A DNA stretch of 64,000 bases from Adiantum capillus-veneris (lineage: Eukaryota; Streptophyta; Polypodiopsida; Polypodiales; Pteridaceae), in NCBI GenBank assembly GCA_014529385.2, contig CM043944.1, positions 67,517,895-67,581,894 of the forward strand. The letters run 5' to 3'. Under the pieces are notes generated by a model. That model saw only the letters and a program-made list of their open reading frames with translations, searched no databases and was not told the origin of the DNA. The translations under genes and the position numbers were made by a program. Of the stretch, positions 46,470 to 58,477 are shown in pieces. Positions within the stretch are counted from its first letter, which is position 1. Every line of letters begins with the position of its first letter.

Positions 46470-47400
46470 TTTTTGATTTCTTTGCTAATTGAAAACGATT
46501 TTGTAGAAACTACCCGCCCAAGAAACCGGAATCGATGTATTCTACAACTTTGCAGAAGGAAGTTTTTTCAAATTCTTCACCGATTTTGAGTTATCGTTCG
46601 CGGACTGTGTAGATGCTTGAAAAGCATGTTCCGCTTTTTGTCTTTGATTTCTCTGCTAATTGAGAACGATTTTGCAGAAACTACCTGCTAGAGGGACCGA
46701 AATCAATGTGGTCTACAACTTTGCAGAAGGAAGTTTTTCCAAATTCTACACCAATTTTGAGTTATTGTTCGCAGACTGCGTACATACCCGAAAAGCAACT
46801 TCTGCTTTCTGTTTTTGATTTTTCTGCTAATTGAAAATGAATTTGCAGAAACTACCCGTGATAAAGACCTGAATCAATGTGCTCTACAACTTTGCAAAAG
46901 GAAGTTTTTTCAAATTCTGCACCGATTTTGAGTTATCGTTCGCGGACTGCGTACATGCCCGAAAAGCAACTTCCGCTTTTTGTTTTTGAGTTTTCTCCTG
47001 ATTGAAAATGATGTTGCATAAACTACTCATGAAAGGGACTGGAATCGATGTGATCTACAACTTTGCAGAAGGAAGTTTTTTCAAATTCTGCACCGATTTT
47101 GAGTTATCGTTCGCAGATTGCATACATACGTGAAAAGCAAGTTTCGTTTTATGTTTTGATTTTTCTGCTAATTGAAAACGATTTGTAGAAACTACCCGCG
47201 TGAGGGATCGGAATCGATGTGGTCTACAACTTTGCAGAAGGAACTAGCCACTGCAGGCATCGGAATCGATGAGAAACTATTCGCTTGATCCATCGGAATT
47301 GATGTGGTCTATAACTTTGCAGAAGAAAGTTTCTCTAAATTCTGCACCGATTTTGGGTTATCATTTGCGGACTGTGAATATGTTTGAAAAGCAAAATTTT
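46470..47400 (+). repeat. 170-base leader tandem repeat in copia elements
   Basis: Five or more units with starts near 46483, 46652, 46823, 46993 and 47164. Each carries GCTAATTGAAAACGATT, AATCGATGTGGTCTACAAC, TTTGCAGAAGGAAGTTTT and GATTTTGAGTTATCGTTCG. The last units are shortened. The same unit occurs at 45240-45620 and, more diverged, at 52850-53070 in another copia. Confidence 0.92.
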
Positions 47401-47649
47401 ACTTTTTGCTATTGATTTTTTTCATAATTAAAAACTTCTCAATTATATTTTTTCTTCATCCATCATATATTTGTTACTGACGTAACTTTGCTGCAGAAGC
47501 TAGTTACATATCGTTCCGATTTAGTCGAGCATTTGATGATCGTCCAAATTCTATCGAGCTACTGTTGGTACATGATCTTTTGTTATATGATATACTCGTT
47601 CATTGATTCTCGTATAATTATTCTTTTAGAGATATAGTTTCGTCGTTTT

Positions 47650-48050
47650 ATTGATAATTCTTGTTGATACCATAGTGGTTTTGATGGTACCATGATGATG
47701 TTTTGTTAAGTACTTTGATCATGGTGATTTTTGTTGATACCATGGTTATTCTCAGTGATGCCATGATGATGCTTCGTTGATACCATGGTTATTCTCGATG
47801 ATTCCATGATGATATTTCGTTAATTCCATGGTGATTTTTGTTGATACCATGATGCTGTTTCGTTGATACCATGGTTATTCTCGATGATATGATGATGTTG
47901 TTTCGTTGATACCATGGCTATTCTCGGTGATGCCATGATGTTGTTTCGTTGATACGATGATTATTTTCGGTGATATCATGATGCTTTTTGTTGATACCAT
48001 GATGATTTATTCATTTTTATTGATACAATGATGATGTTTTGTTAATACTT
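47650..48050 (+). repeat. Minisatellite with GTTGATACCATG units
   Basis: Imperfect units of about 40-48 bases, each with TTGATACCATG, GTTATTCTCGGTGAT and GCCATGATGATG variants. It lies inside the non-autonomous copia, downstream of the leader repeats. Confidence 0.9.
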
Positions 48051-48533
48051 TTATGATATTCATTGATCACTACGTTGATAAATATTGTTTTATGTAGTAT
48101 ATACACATATCATTTGCATCACGTAATCACGCATCTTGTACTTTTACGTTCATACTCTATGTAGCATATGTTTTCGTGCGTATATATGTCGTCAAAAGAG
48201 TGGCGTCGCGAACCATCTCTTATGGCATTGTGAACGTAAATTATTTCACTAACGATGCTAATAATTTTCATGACTATGTTTTTTGAGTCTATGATCTATG
48301 TAGGATTCATCAAAGAATTGATTTTATGAAGACAAACTTGGTGACAATAAAAGATTTATGAAGATATGTTTGGTGATGTCATATTGATGACAACATGAAG
48401 ATATATTTGGTGATACGATAGTGATGACAAGCTACATAGCAGATTCATGGAGACACTTCTGATTACGAGCTAATTGATAGCCTTTACACCTCTTTATTGA
48501 ACCTTTGTATTCATTATTGTATTTGATAGGATA

Positions 48534-48630
48534 GGAGTAATGTAGCTCCTCATAAAACATTCATTGTAAAAGGAGTGATGTAGCTCCTCATAAAATATTC
48601 ATTGTAAAAGGAGTGATGTAGCTCCTTATG
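48534..48630 (+). repeat. 38-base tandem repeat, three units
   Basis: Units start at 48534, 48572 and 48610 with GGAGTGATGTAGCTCC, and are followed by TCATAAAA and ATTCATTGTAAAA. It is close to the 3' end of the element. Confidence 0.92.
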
Positions 48631-48894
48631 AACATTTGTATATTCAATGATTTTTATAATATAACGGTGTGTGTATATAGAGCTGTGGGTTTTTCCCTTG
48701 ATCCCCCAAGGGTTTTTTCATCCACAGTTAGGGACCCTTATTTGAGTGGGGGTGTTGAGCTTATATGTGAAGCTACTCAATATATGGCTTCTCTAAATAT
48801 GGCACCCAGGTCCCCTCTATATATACATCATCTCATGTGTGTATTCTACACACTTTGGGGTTCTATTTCTATGCACTCTCTTTCTCTTTCAACA

Positions 48895-51800
48895 TTGAGA
48901 ACAGAAGGGAGCAAGGCCTACTCGACCAAGTTGCATTTGTCATATGGTGCATGGGAAACTTCTTACTAGTAGGCTAGAGAGAGGTCGTGCTAGGGGTTAT
49001 TACAACATGATGCTTATAACTAAAAGTTTGTGACGATGGTGACAATGTGATTACAATGGTACAAGCATAATTACCCTATATAATGTCGTGTGGCTGATTC
49101 CCAATAGACAACTAGAGGCTACATTAGTCAATCTCGTTGCATAAAATTACATTACCTAAACTCCTAAGGATGAATGTAGGACTCTTACCATTTTGTGCAT
49201 CTCTTATGTGCACTACCACTTCTACATAGCATGCCAAAGTGCTCCCTGATGCTTCTTTTCTTTATATTCTCTTTTCCACATTGCCTCCCCTCTCATCATG
49301 TGTACCAGCATGGCCCATGAGAGAGAAATAAGGCTCCATATAAGAATTGAGAGGCCTAATTAGTGTTTTCTTAGGGTAATGTCAGTAACAATTCATTGAC
49401 CCAAAGTTGCGTGTATAAGCAATAATTGCAAGATAGACTATAAGGAATTGTATGCCTTTGAGTTTAGCGGAGAAACAATTCTCGTTATCGCCATATGCTC
49501 GCAAGGATGACCTTAACCGAGAGTGGGGTAGACCTATTGTTGCACATGAACTAGTGGAAAGACCGCCAAACAAAACCTCAAGTAGAATCTCATGTAAATC
49601 ATTTGCGTAAATGCTTGCATGGGGACGACAATGTCATTGACCAACAAATTTTGGTTGATTTCATTGAGCTTCCGACCCAACCGCATGAACCTAAACAAAT
49701 ATGAAAAATATGAATTTCATCATCCTAAGGGTTTAATGAGACCTTATTGAGAGCACCAAGTGAGCTTGACATGACACCCTTTGGAGAAAAAAATCATGAA
49801 ACTATCTTGCAAAGAGATCATAGTGTTGAGAAGATATAAGATTACCAAACCCAAGAAAAAAATATATTAAACCCTACAACTTAAGCATGTGTCTAGCATT
49901 CCCATGCTTGGATTATAGGTATCTCATGAACTTGGATTTGGGTTCTAGGTGGTAATGAAGGAATATGTGAATCTATGACCTTCTATTATGCCTAAGATTG
50001 GGCTTTAGCGATACGAAATCAATAAATGCATGCTAGACATGGATGCCTTGGAAAATGTTTACAAAGTGGCACTTGGCCCCTAGGCTTGTCACATCGCAAG
50101 GGCATCAATGTTGACAACATATTATGATATCTAATTACACATCAAGAGCAAAATTAAATCAAAAGAGCTTGATCCTCACCATAGATGCGTGTGCAATAGC
50201 AATCTGAACTTTAAATTATTCAAGGCAACCGTAGTCTTGCTATAAAGTCAAAGAAGCTCTTAGAGCAAACAACCTTCGTATCATTCAAGATAGTTTCAAA
50301 TCTAGGAAGGGGGGTCCATCCCGTAGAGCATCTCTTCATGGAAGCAATCAATTGGATGCACATTCAATGTCTAGTGTGACTCCACCAATCAATTCCACTA
50401 TAAAACAAAATAAGAATGGGGAATCTAATGCGAAAAATTCTACAAAATATTTTACTGTAGCAACTCTATTCCTAGAAACTATGATCACTCACTAGATACT
50501 TGAAATTTACTTTGGCATGGAATAACCCTAATTTTTTTAAAAATGAAATAAAAGATCATGGAGCTAAAGCACTTATCCATCATAGCTAAGATAATATTTT
50601 AAGTATTTTGTTGACTCGCAACAACGTCTATTATTAATTTATGTCTTCTTTAGTCCCTTTGTGTATCCAACAAAACACAACATAAACTTTGGAAATTGTG
50701 CCATTCATTTCCCTACGTCTTTTGAAGCTATTCAATAGATAAGCTACTGGATTATGACTAGATTTGTCACATGGCATGGAAAGTGTGTGTCTGTGAATAT
50801 GATTGTTCAAAATTTTTAGTCTCTCTCCCTTCTATCTCTTCAAGATAAAAAATTATGACACTAATTCATTGTAATATTCAATTTTTGTTATCATTTATGA
50901 AAAACTTCTATGATAGTTTTAGTTTATCATTAATAATTGCTATTATATATCTTTCAAACTTGATGCTAGTTATCAAGGCATAGAGGTCGCTTTTGTTTCT
51001 AAAGTTCATAGACCATAAAGCCAATATATCTTAAGTACAAGTTCAATCAAGAATTCCAACCTTCCAAATCAATAGACTCAAGATAAGTATGCAATCTACA
51101 ATGGTTTGCACTCTCTATGTAGAATCCAAATTCAAAGTCATTGAATTGCTGGTAAACTTGTATCATTGATTTATTTACTCCTTATGTGCTAACTTAATCT
51201 CATGATAGAAACATATATATGTATCATGAAACACACCAATTGGTCAGTAGTAGCTTTTAAGTATTTGATTGAGAAGTGCAATTCAACAAGTGGACAGGGT
51301 ACTGCCCATCTTGCAATTGTCTACATCACAACATTGGGCTACCTAGCCCAATGAGATTCTAATTTCTCTACATGAATTGTTCTACTATTTAAATATTCAT
51401 AGTTGTGGCCACTCTATTTTCCAATTCTATGGATTTTAATGTGGGATAGGATATGCAAGTGGAATGTTAAGATTGTATTCATTCTTTGTAACCTTAGCTT
51501 ATACTTGTACGGTCACTATGTTTTGGGCCATGGTTCTCTTCTCTTCTTCTTCTATGGGTGATGTTATGTCATTCTTTAAAAGTTTTCAATTTACTCCAAA
51601 CTATGAGTTTTTGGGATACTCAATAACCGTCAGTTTTTTGTTTTCTCACAACCAAGGGTTTTAGGTTTCCCATAACCTAGAGATTCTAATGAATTTCCAA
51701 CATAGATGGAGATTTTATATTACTTCCAAGCCTTAGGATTATAAGGTTTATTGAATGACCTTTATTATTCATTTAGCCGGTCTGACCTCCTCATAAAGGA

Positions 51801-52477
51801 ACTGTGTAAATCCATTACAAAAAATGGCCAAATAAACACAGATGGAAGCTTCAATAGACAAGAAAAAATAAGCACAAAGTGGATTAAATATTGAACCAAA
51901 AAATGTAGTACATAGTGAGCCATTTTATAGACATGTAGAGAAGGCTTCAAATGACATCATGGATGTTGGAATGAGTGGGAATCATCCTAAGGGGGACCTT
52001 GATTGTCTATACTCCTCCATGGGTGTATGTGGCATGTGGAGTCAATGAAAGCATCTAGTAAAAGAAATAGAAAAGTCTAGTATGAAAATGTAGTGTATCT
52101 AGACCAATGTGCTAAAAGGAGAGTTCCATGGTGATGTGAGCTAGGCACAAAACCTAACATGTGGTTTCTTCACTTATTTCTAAATCTAGCCTTTGAGGAG
52201 GGAATAATTGGCATTAATTTTTGGAATAATTCCTTCCAACTTATAGAGCTTTACATTCTCTATAAATTTACAAGTTGTTATTGAGTTTCTAAAGGACTAG
52301 AAAGTGGCTGATGAAGAAAGAGGTGTTAGAGAATTAATTGAAAAAATGTGCATCACTCAGAAGAGTCACTTAGAGCCAAGTCATATAAGTCATTATAAGG
52401 GTTAGAGACAACTAAGATGATCAAAGAATCATTTGTTCGAGCTTTAAGCAATGAGAATCAATGTAAAGAGTTGATTG
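48895..52477. other. AT-rich spacer
   Basis: Apart from the gypsy fragment at 49440-49770 I see no gene, RNA or clear repeat in this stretch. Its short frames lack motifs. Confidence 0.55.
49440..49770 (+). pseudogene. Ty3/gypsy integrase C-terminal fragment
   Basis: The forward frame near 49590-49705 reads SHVNHLRKCLHGDDNVID and QQILVDFIELPTQPHEPK, then a stop. This is the C-terminal linker that precedes the chromodomain in chromoviruses. The chromodomain itself is not recognisable. Short and old. Confidence 0.7.
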
Positions 52478-52683
52478 TGTTGGGGTAAAGCCCCATGTGG
52501 ACGATTAGGCCAAGTGCCCGTCCACTATACTTATTCATTATGTACATTATAGAATAAGGGGGCTCACATGTAGAGAGTGAGTTTCAGCCCCTGCAAACAC
52601 AAGGTCTCCTCTTATCCTCTCTTCTCCATTGCTCCACACACTCACACACGCTTTCACTCACGTACTTCAACTGGTATCAGAGC
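52478..52683 (+). repeat. 5' LTR and primer-binding site of the outer copia
   Basis: TGTTGGGGT at 52478, end near CTTCA at 52669, primer site 52672-52683. The LTR has TCTCTTCTCC-type pyrimidine runs near its end. No matching 3' LTR is present in the window, so the left boundary rests on TGTTG and the general copia pattern. Confidence 0.8.
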
Positions 52684-54233
52684 TCAGGGATTGGGAGCAC
52701 CATTGGAGCTCAGCGGGGAGGCAGACAGAGAAGCAGCAAAAACTGCAACACATTTTTGTAGATTTGTTCTGGCCTACCAAAACATCTTCATTCAAGCCAA
52801 ATCCCGCTATACCTGACCGGTTTTCTGTCCTCTTCACCTTTTGAGCAGAAAGTTTTCTCAAAATCTTCACCAATTTTGAGATACATCACTCAGACTGCCT
52901 ACACGGCTAGGGTACATAGGTGTATATTTTTACAGATCTGTTTCGACCTGTAAAAGTAGCACATTTCAAGTCCATTCTCTCTGTTCCCAACCGTTTTTGC
53001 GTGCTCTACAACTTTGTATAGGGAGGTTTCTACAAATTCTGAGCGGTTTGGAAGATATGGGATGATAGACTACATGGTATTCGAAAAAATGAGGATTATG
53101 TATGCATATTGTGGTGATTTGCTACATTCGGAGAGCTTGCATTGAGCTTTTGTCATTCTCTTGTTTTGCGCATTGATGTTTTTCTGTCAGTGAAGAGAGT
53201 GTGGGTTGAGATAATTTAACACATTTATGCACATACGTTGAGAATGCTTTGTGGATGTATGCATTCTTGTGGAATCTCAGGGTCGAGAGTGGATTCATCA
53301 CAGGTTATGTGCATTGACTTATGCGATTGAGTAGATTTCAGAAAGTGTGGTGCACAATTTACAGAGAGTTTTGCAAGCATTCCTGACATGATTGTGAGCT
53401 GAATTTCCAGCTGATTTGGATGCTCATTTGCTACACAATTGGTACATTCTTGCCATGTGGCTGCACATGATGTGCGCTTTTTGGTGGATGGTATTCTTCG
53501 CCTTGCAATGTCACATGTGGGCTGATTTTTAGTTGGTTTTAACATCAATTTGTGTCATTTTTTGGTTGGTTTGCATCCAAGTTTATGCTAGTATATGCTT
53601 CGCTTGTAGAGTGCGGTTGATGCACTTTCTGTTTCAGATTACATGATTGTTTTCCAAGTTTAAGAAGTTGAGACTTTGGGGTAGCTTATGTATACCTAAG
53701 TGCGGATTTTGTGCATGATTTTCTCATGGTTTTGAGCATGTTTATGGCATGTATGGTTATTATGGTCAGATAGCCAATTACTGCTGAAACTCTGCTGGAT
53801 TTTTCTTGCGAGTTTATTTTGTTTATGCGCATCGTTTGAAATTGTGTTTTGATTACATTTGGCACTTAGTGGTTGCTTTGCCATAGTGTTTTGGCATCGC
53901 ATTGTGAGAGTGTTTGCTCACTGGATTATGTCATTTGAAATGCATGTGGTAATCTCTTCAAGAGGGAGACTGTTGATGATATTTTCATCCATTACCACAT
54001 AGTGCTCTTGGATTAGAGCGGGTGTTTTGGCATCATTTGAGCGGCTTTGCTCACTTGTTCGTTACATTGATCGCCATATTTGTTGACACTTCTCTTAGAC
54101 AGATTATGTCAGCTTATGTTGTATTTTGACAGTACTTGGTGTATGAGTTAGCGAGGCTTTGGCATGTACATCATTGTAACAGTCTATGATTTTCCATACA
54201 AAGTTTGATGGTTCAAATTTTGAGCATTGGAAA

Positions 54234-55047
54234 TGTTAAGTATGGAGCCTGATTTACCCTTGTAATTTTCTGTGGTAAAAGCGCACATTTGTAAGGCCCC
54301 CATTATGAGGAGAAGCCATCATGCGTGAAGGAAAATCACTCACCGGAAACCAAAATTTTCATGGACAAGAATCAAGGGCAACTTTAAAGGCCTCGTGGGC
54401 GGAGGCCCCCGAGACTTATTTTTTCGCCGGAATATTCTTTTTCGTCGGAATATTATGGCCGGACGGCGGCCGGAAAGTGGTAAGAAAACAACCGGTCGGT
54501 TGGCCGGTGGCCGGTAGTCAATGGCCGATGGCCGGTGGTCCGAAGTCAATGGTCGGTGGCCGGTGGTCGGAAGTCAATGGCCGGTGGCCGGTGGCCGAAT
54601 TCAAAAGCAGACTTGTCTTCTCAAGGGCGGCCACACATGGGCGGATTGGAGGGTCCGATTTGGACTTATTCGCACAAGGGCGGCTACACACGGCTGTCTC
54701 TCATAAGAGATGGCAACCCTTTTGGCCTATAAAAGGAGGCCATTTCTACACACATTTCATAGTGTGAAGTTGATGCAACAAGGTGAGTGTGAGGTGGTGA
54801 GAGTGAAGCAAGGCGGGAGCTCCATTAAGGGTATAATCACTTTGTAAACTACTTCTTGTTTTCAAGTACTAAAACCATTGAGTGGCTGCTTTCATGTGGA
54901 CGTAGCCCACATTGGGTGAACCACGTATATCGTGTGTACTCTCTCTCTCTCTCTCTCTCTACTCTATAATCTCGTGTATATAAATCTGTCTCTCTCCATT
55001 AAGTAGTCTACTCAATTATCTATTTAGCTACGTCTTATTTCCTAACA
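54234..55047 (+). repeat. 5' LTR with TATA box and GGCCGGTGG minisatellite
   Basis: It contains a strong TATA box, TATAAAAG at 54728-54735, so transcription would start near 54760. Upstream is a GC-rich array (54500-54598) of GGCCGGTGG/AGTCAATGGCCG units. A CT microsatellite is at 54942-54960. The right LTR has the same TATA at 58842-58849. Confidence 0.92.
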
Positions 55048-55120
55048 ACTGGTATCAGAGCAAGGTTTGCTCGTAGCTAAATTATCTCAAGGAAAGGATT
55101 CCTTGAATTGAGTGGGAGTT

Positions 55121-58100
55121 ATGGCGGAGGAAGGGAAGCTCAAGATTGAGAAGTTCAACAACAAAAACTACCAACATTGGAAGATGCAGATTGAAGACTA
55201 TCTCTACCAGAAGGACCTCTATTTGCCACTAGGCGGTCTTGCAAAGAAGCCCGCAACAATGGTATATGAAGCATGGATTCTCCTTGATAGAAAGGCACTG
55301 GGAACAATCCGGTTAAGCTTGGCGTCAACGGTGGCCTTCAATGTTTCGGAGATGAAGACCACGGAGGACTTGATGAAGTCACTTGACGACTTCTACGAGA
55401 AACCATCGGCATGCAATAAGGTATTTCTTATGAAGCGCTTGTTCAATCTAAAGATGGCAGAGAATGGTTCAGTTGCAGAACACCTAAATGACTTTTACAC
55501 AAACATAAGTCAACTTCGATCAGTGAAAATCAATTTCGATGAGGAAGTGCGAGCTCTCCTTATACTATCATCTCTACCGGATAGTTGGGACAGCCTTGTG
55601 ATGGCTGTAAGTAATTCTATCTCTGGCACAAATACTCTTAAGTTTGATGATGTTGTGGGTGTTCTCCTAAGCGAGGAAATGCGAAGGAGAAGCATAGGAG
55701 AATCATCAAGTGCTGCACTATCAGTGGAAACAAGAGGAAGGCTTAAGGAGAGGTTCAAAAACCAAAAGGGTCGTGATCGCTCAAGGCGGAGCAAGTCACG
55801 CACAAAGTCAGTTCTTGAATGTTGGAACTGTGGCAAGAAGGGCTACGTCAAGAAGGATTGCTGGTCCAAGAAGAAGAAGGAGACAGAGTCTCAAGACAAC
55901 AAGCCAACATCGGAGGCCAATGTGGCAGGTAAAGTAGAGAAAGATGCTCTAATTCTCTCATTAGACAATGTGTCTAATTCCTGGATAGTAGATTTCGGGG
56001 CTTCATTCCATGCGACACCACACAAGCAACATTTCCAAGACTACACCAAAGGTAATTTTGGGTATGTATACTTGGGAGATGATGAAGCTTGTGAGATTGT
56101 CGGCAAAGGTACAATTTCTATCAAAACTGCTAATGGAAATGAATGGAAGCTTAAAGATGTTAGGCATGTTTCTTCTCTTCGCAAAAATTTGATCTCTACA
56201 GGACAATTGGACGATGAAGGTCACAACATTGCATTCGGAAACAAATGGTGGAAGATCTCAAAGGGATCATTGGTGGTTGCCAAGGGTGAAAAAGTCGGTA
56301 AACTTTACTTGTGTACTGTTAGCATGCAACCTTCAGCTTGTGCAGCAACTACAGAAGTTGACAGTGCGGTGTGGCACTACCGACTTGGGCATATGAGTGC
56401 CAAAGGAATGCAAATCCTTCAAACAAAGAAGCTTCTACCAGGCTTGAAAGAAGTGGACTTAGAGTTCTGTGAAGATTGTGTTTATGGTAAACAAACGAGG
56501 GTAAAATTTCAAAAATCAGGAAATGAAAGAAAAAATAAAAAACTTGAGTTGGTTCATTCTGATGTTTGGGGTCCTGCAAGTACACCATCACTTGGTGGCT
56601 CATTGTACTATGTAACATTCATAGACGATGCGACTAGAAAAACATGGGTTTATGTCATGAAGAATAAATCTGATGTATTTTCCATATTTCAAAGGTGGAA
56701 AGCCTTTGTGGAGAATGAAACAGGTCCCAAGGTTAAATGCCTCAGATCGGACAATGGAGGCGAATATTGCAGTCAAGATTTTGAAAGCTTTTGTGCTAGC
56801 AATGGCATTCGGAGGCAAAGGACAATCCCAAGGACACCTCAACAAAATGGGATTTCGGAAAGGATGAACAAGACAATCATGGAACGAGCACAAAGCATAC
56901 GGCTACATGCACACCTACCGCTTGAGCTTTGGGCGGAAGCTGTAAGTACGTATGTGTACTTAATCAATCGGTCACCCTCAACGGCATTGGATGGGGGAGT
57001 TCCAGAAGAGGCATGGACAGGTAAACCGGTGAATTATGCATTTCTCAAAGTGTTTGGGTGTGAGGCTTTCATGCACATGGATAGAAGCCTAAGATCAAAG
57101 TTAGATGCAAAGTCCAAAAAGTGTTTCTTCATTGGCTATGGAGAAGGAGACTTTGGGTATCGCCTATGGAATCGTGAAGATGGTAAAATCTTAAGGAGTA
57201 GGGATGTAACTTTTAACGAACAAAATATGTACAAAGATTACTTGGAAAGAAAACAAACAAAAGAAACAGGTGATGAGTACATGGAGCTTGAGGATGGTAA
57301 AGACTCAAGGACTGCAAATGTTGACAATGTGCAACAACGTCAACCAAATGAGGAGCCTCAACCTATTCCCCGAAGATCTACAAGAGAAAGTAGACCTCCA
57401 GAAAGGTTTGTTCCTTCCTTCAACCATCTCTTGATCTCAGATTCTGGAGAGCCGGAATCATATGAAGAAGCTATGCAACATGAATCCAAAGAAGAATGGA
57501 CGAAGAGCATGCAAGTGGAGATGGATTCACTACATCGCAACCAAACATGGGAGTTGGTTGAGTTGCCTAAAGGTAAGCGGGCACTTCAAAACAAATGGGT
57601 GTACAAGCTAAAGGAAGAAGAAGGTGGGAAGAAAAGGTACAAGTCTAGGCTTGTGGTAAAAGGTTTTTCTCAAAAGAAAGGTATGGACTTCAATGAAATA
57701 TTTTCTCCTGTTGTAAAAATGAACTCAATTAGGCTTTTCTGAAGCCTTGTGGCTGTTCATGATCTAAATCTCGAGTAAATGGATGTAAATACGGCATTCC
57801 CTCACGGTGACTTAGAGGAGGAAATCTACATGCTTCAACCAAAGGGGTATGAAGTAAAAGGTAAGGATAAAATGGTTTGCAGATTAAAGAAGAGCTTGTA
57901 TGGTTTAAAGCAAGCATCAAGACAATGGTACTTGAAGTTTGATCGATGGATGTTGGATCATGGATTCAGAAGATGCAACTCGGATCACGGCGTCTACACG
58001 GAGAATTTGGGAGATGGCTATGTGTTCACGGTTGGAGGCACAGCAGTAAGCTGGGCTTCAAAGCTGGAGAAAGTGGTTTCACTTTCTACCACGGAAGCAG

Positions 58101-58417
58101 AGTATGTAGCAATGACGGAGGCAAGCAAAGAAACTCTGTGGCTTCACACATTCTTAGAAGAGCTTGGATTCAAACAAGACAATTGTGTCTTGTACAGTGA
58201 TAGCCAAAGCGCTATCCATCTTGCGAAGAACTCAGCCTTTCATTCAAGGACAAAGAACATTGAGGTGAGATATCACTTCATACGCACTCTTTTGGAAGAG
58301 GGACAACTAAAGCTAGGAAAGGTGCATACAAGTGAAAATCCTGCAAACATGTTTACAAAGGTGGTCAACAAGGAGAAGTTGAGCTTTTGCTCATCTTCAA
58401 TCGGCATTCAAGGATAA
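55121..58417 (+). pseudogene. Copia Gag-Pol polyprotein, near-intact but catalytically broken
   Basis: The ATG at 55121 opens a frame of 873 codons; the upstream GTG at 55112 is not a likely plant start. Gag occupies residues 1-230. The zinc knuckle at about 233 (CWNCGKKGYVKKDC) has Tyr in place of His. The protease motif near 290 is VDFGAS in place of VDSGAS. Integrase has HYRLGH, CEDC, HSDVWG, SDNGGEY and GISERMN, all three acids present. TGA at 57740 and TAA at 57776 interrupt RT, and the same frame continues to 58417. RT has KSLYGLKQASRQWY. At about 58018 it jumps from GVYTENLGDGY to TVGGTAVSW of RNase H, so the YVDD catalytic box and the rest of RT are deleted. RNase H keeps STTEAEY and SDSQSA. 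Confidence 0.96.
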
Positions 58418-58477
58418 GAAGCCAGAATGGAAAGCAGCCACAGGTTTGGTTTGGAGATCAGTCTCCAAGTGGGAGAT

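Larger units (their letters stand above)
46304..48894 (+). mobile_element. Complete non-autonomous Ty1/copia-type element (LARD/TRIM-like)
   Basis: LTRs 46304-46445 and 48753-48894 are each 142 bases and differ at about six positions. Flanks are TTGAG on both sides (46299-46303, 48895-48899), a perfect 5-base target duplication. The primer site TGGTATCAGAGC (46446-46457) is an exact Met-tRNA match. A polypurine tract (TGAGTGGGGG) is at 48743-48752. The 2.3-kb interior has no gag or pol. It consists of a 170-base leader tandem repeat (46470-47400), a GATACCATG minisatellite (47650-48050) and a 38-base repeat (48534-48630). It must borrow proteins from an autonomous copia. LTR TATATATA (about 46370) may be the TATA region. 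Confidence 0.93.

Noticed and set aside
46304-48894. Regularly spaced repeats as a CRISPR-like array
   Set aside because: The 170-base units are adjacent with no unique spacers and lie between LTRs with a primer site and polypurine tract.
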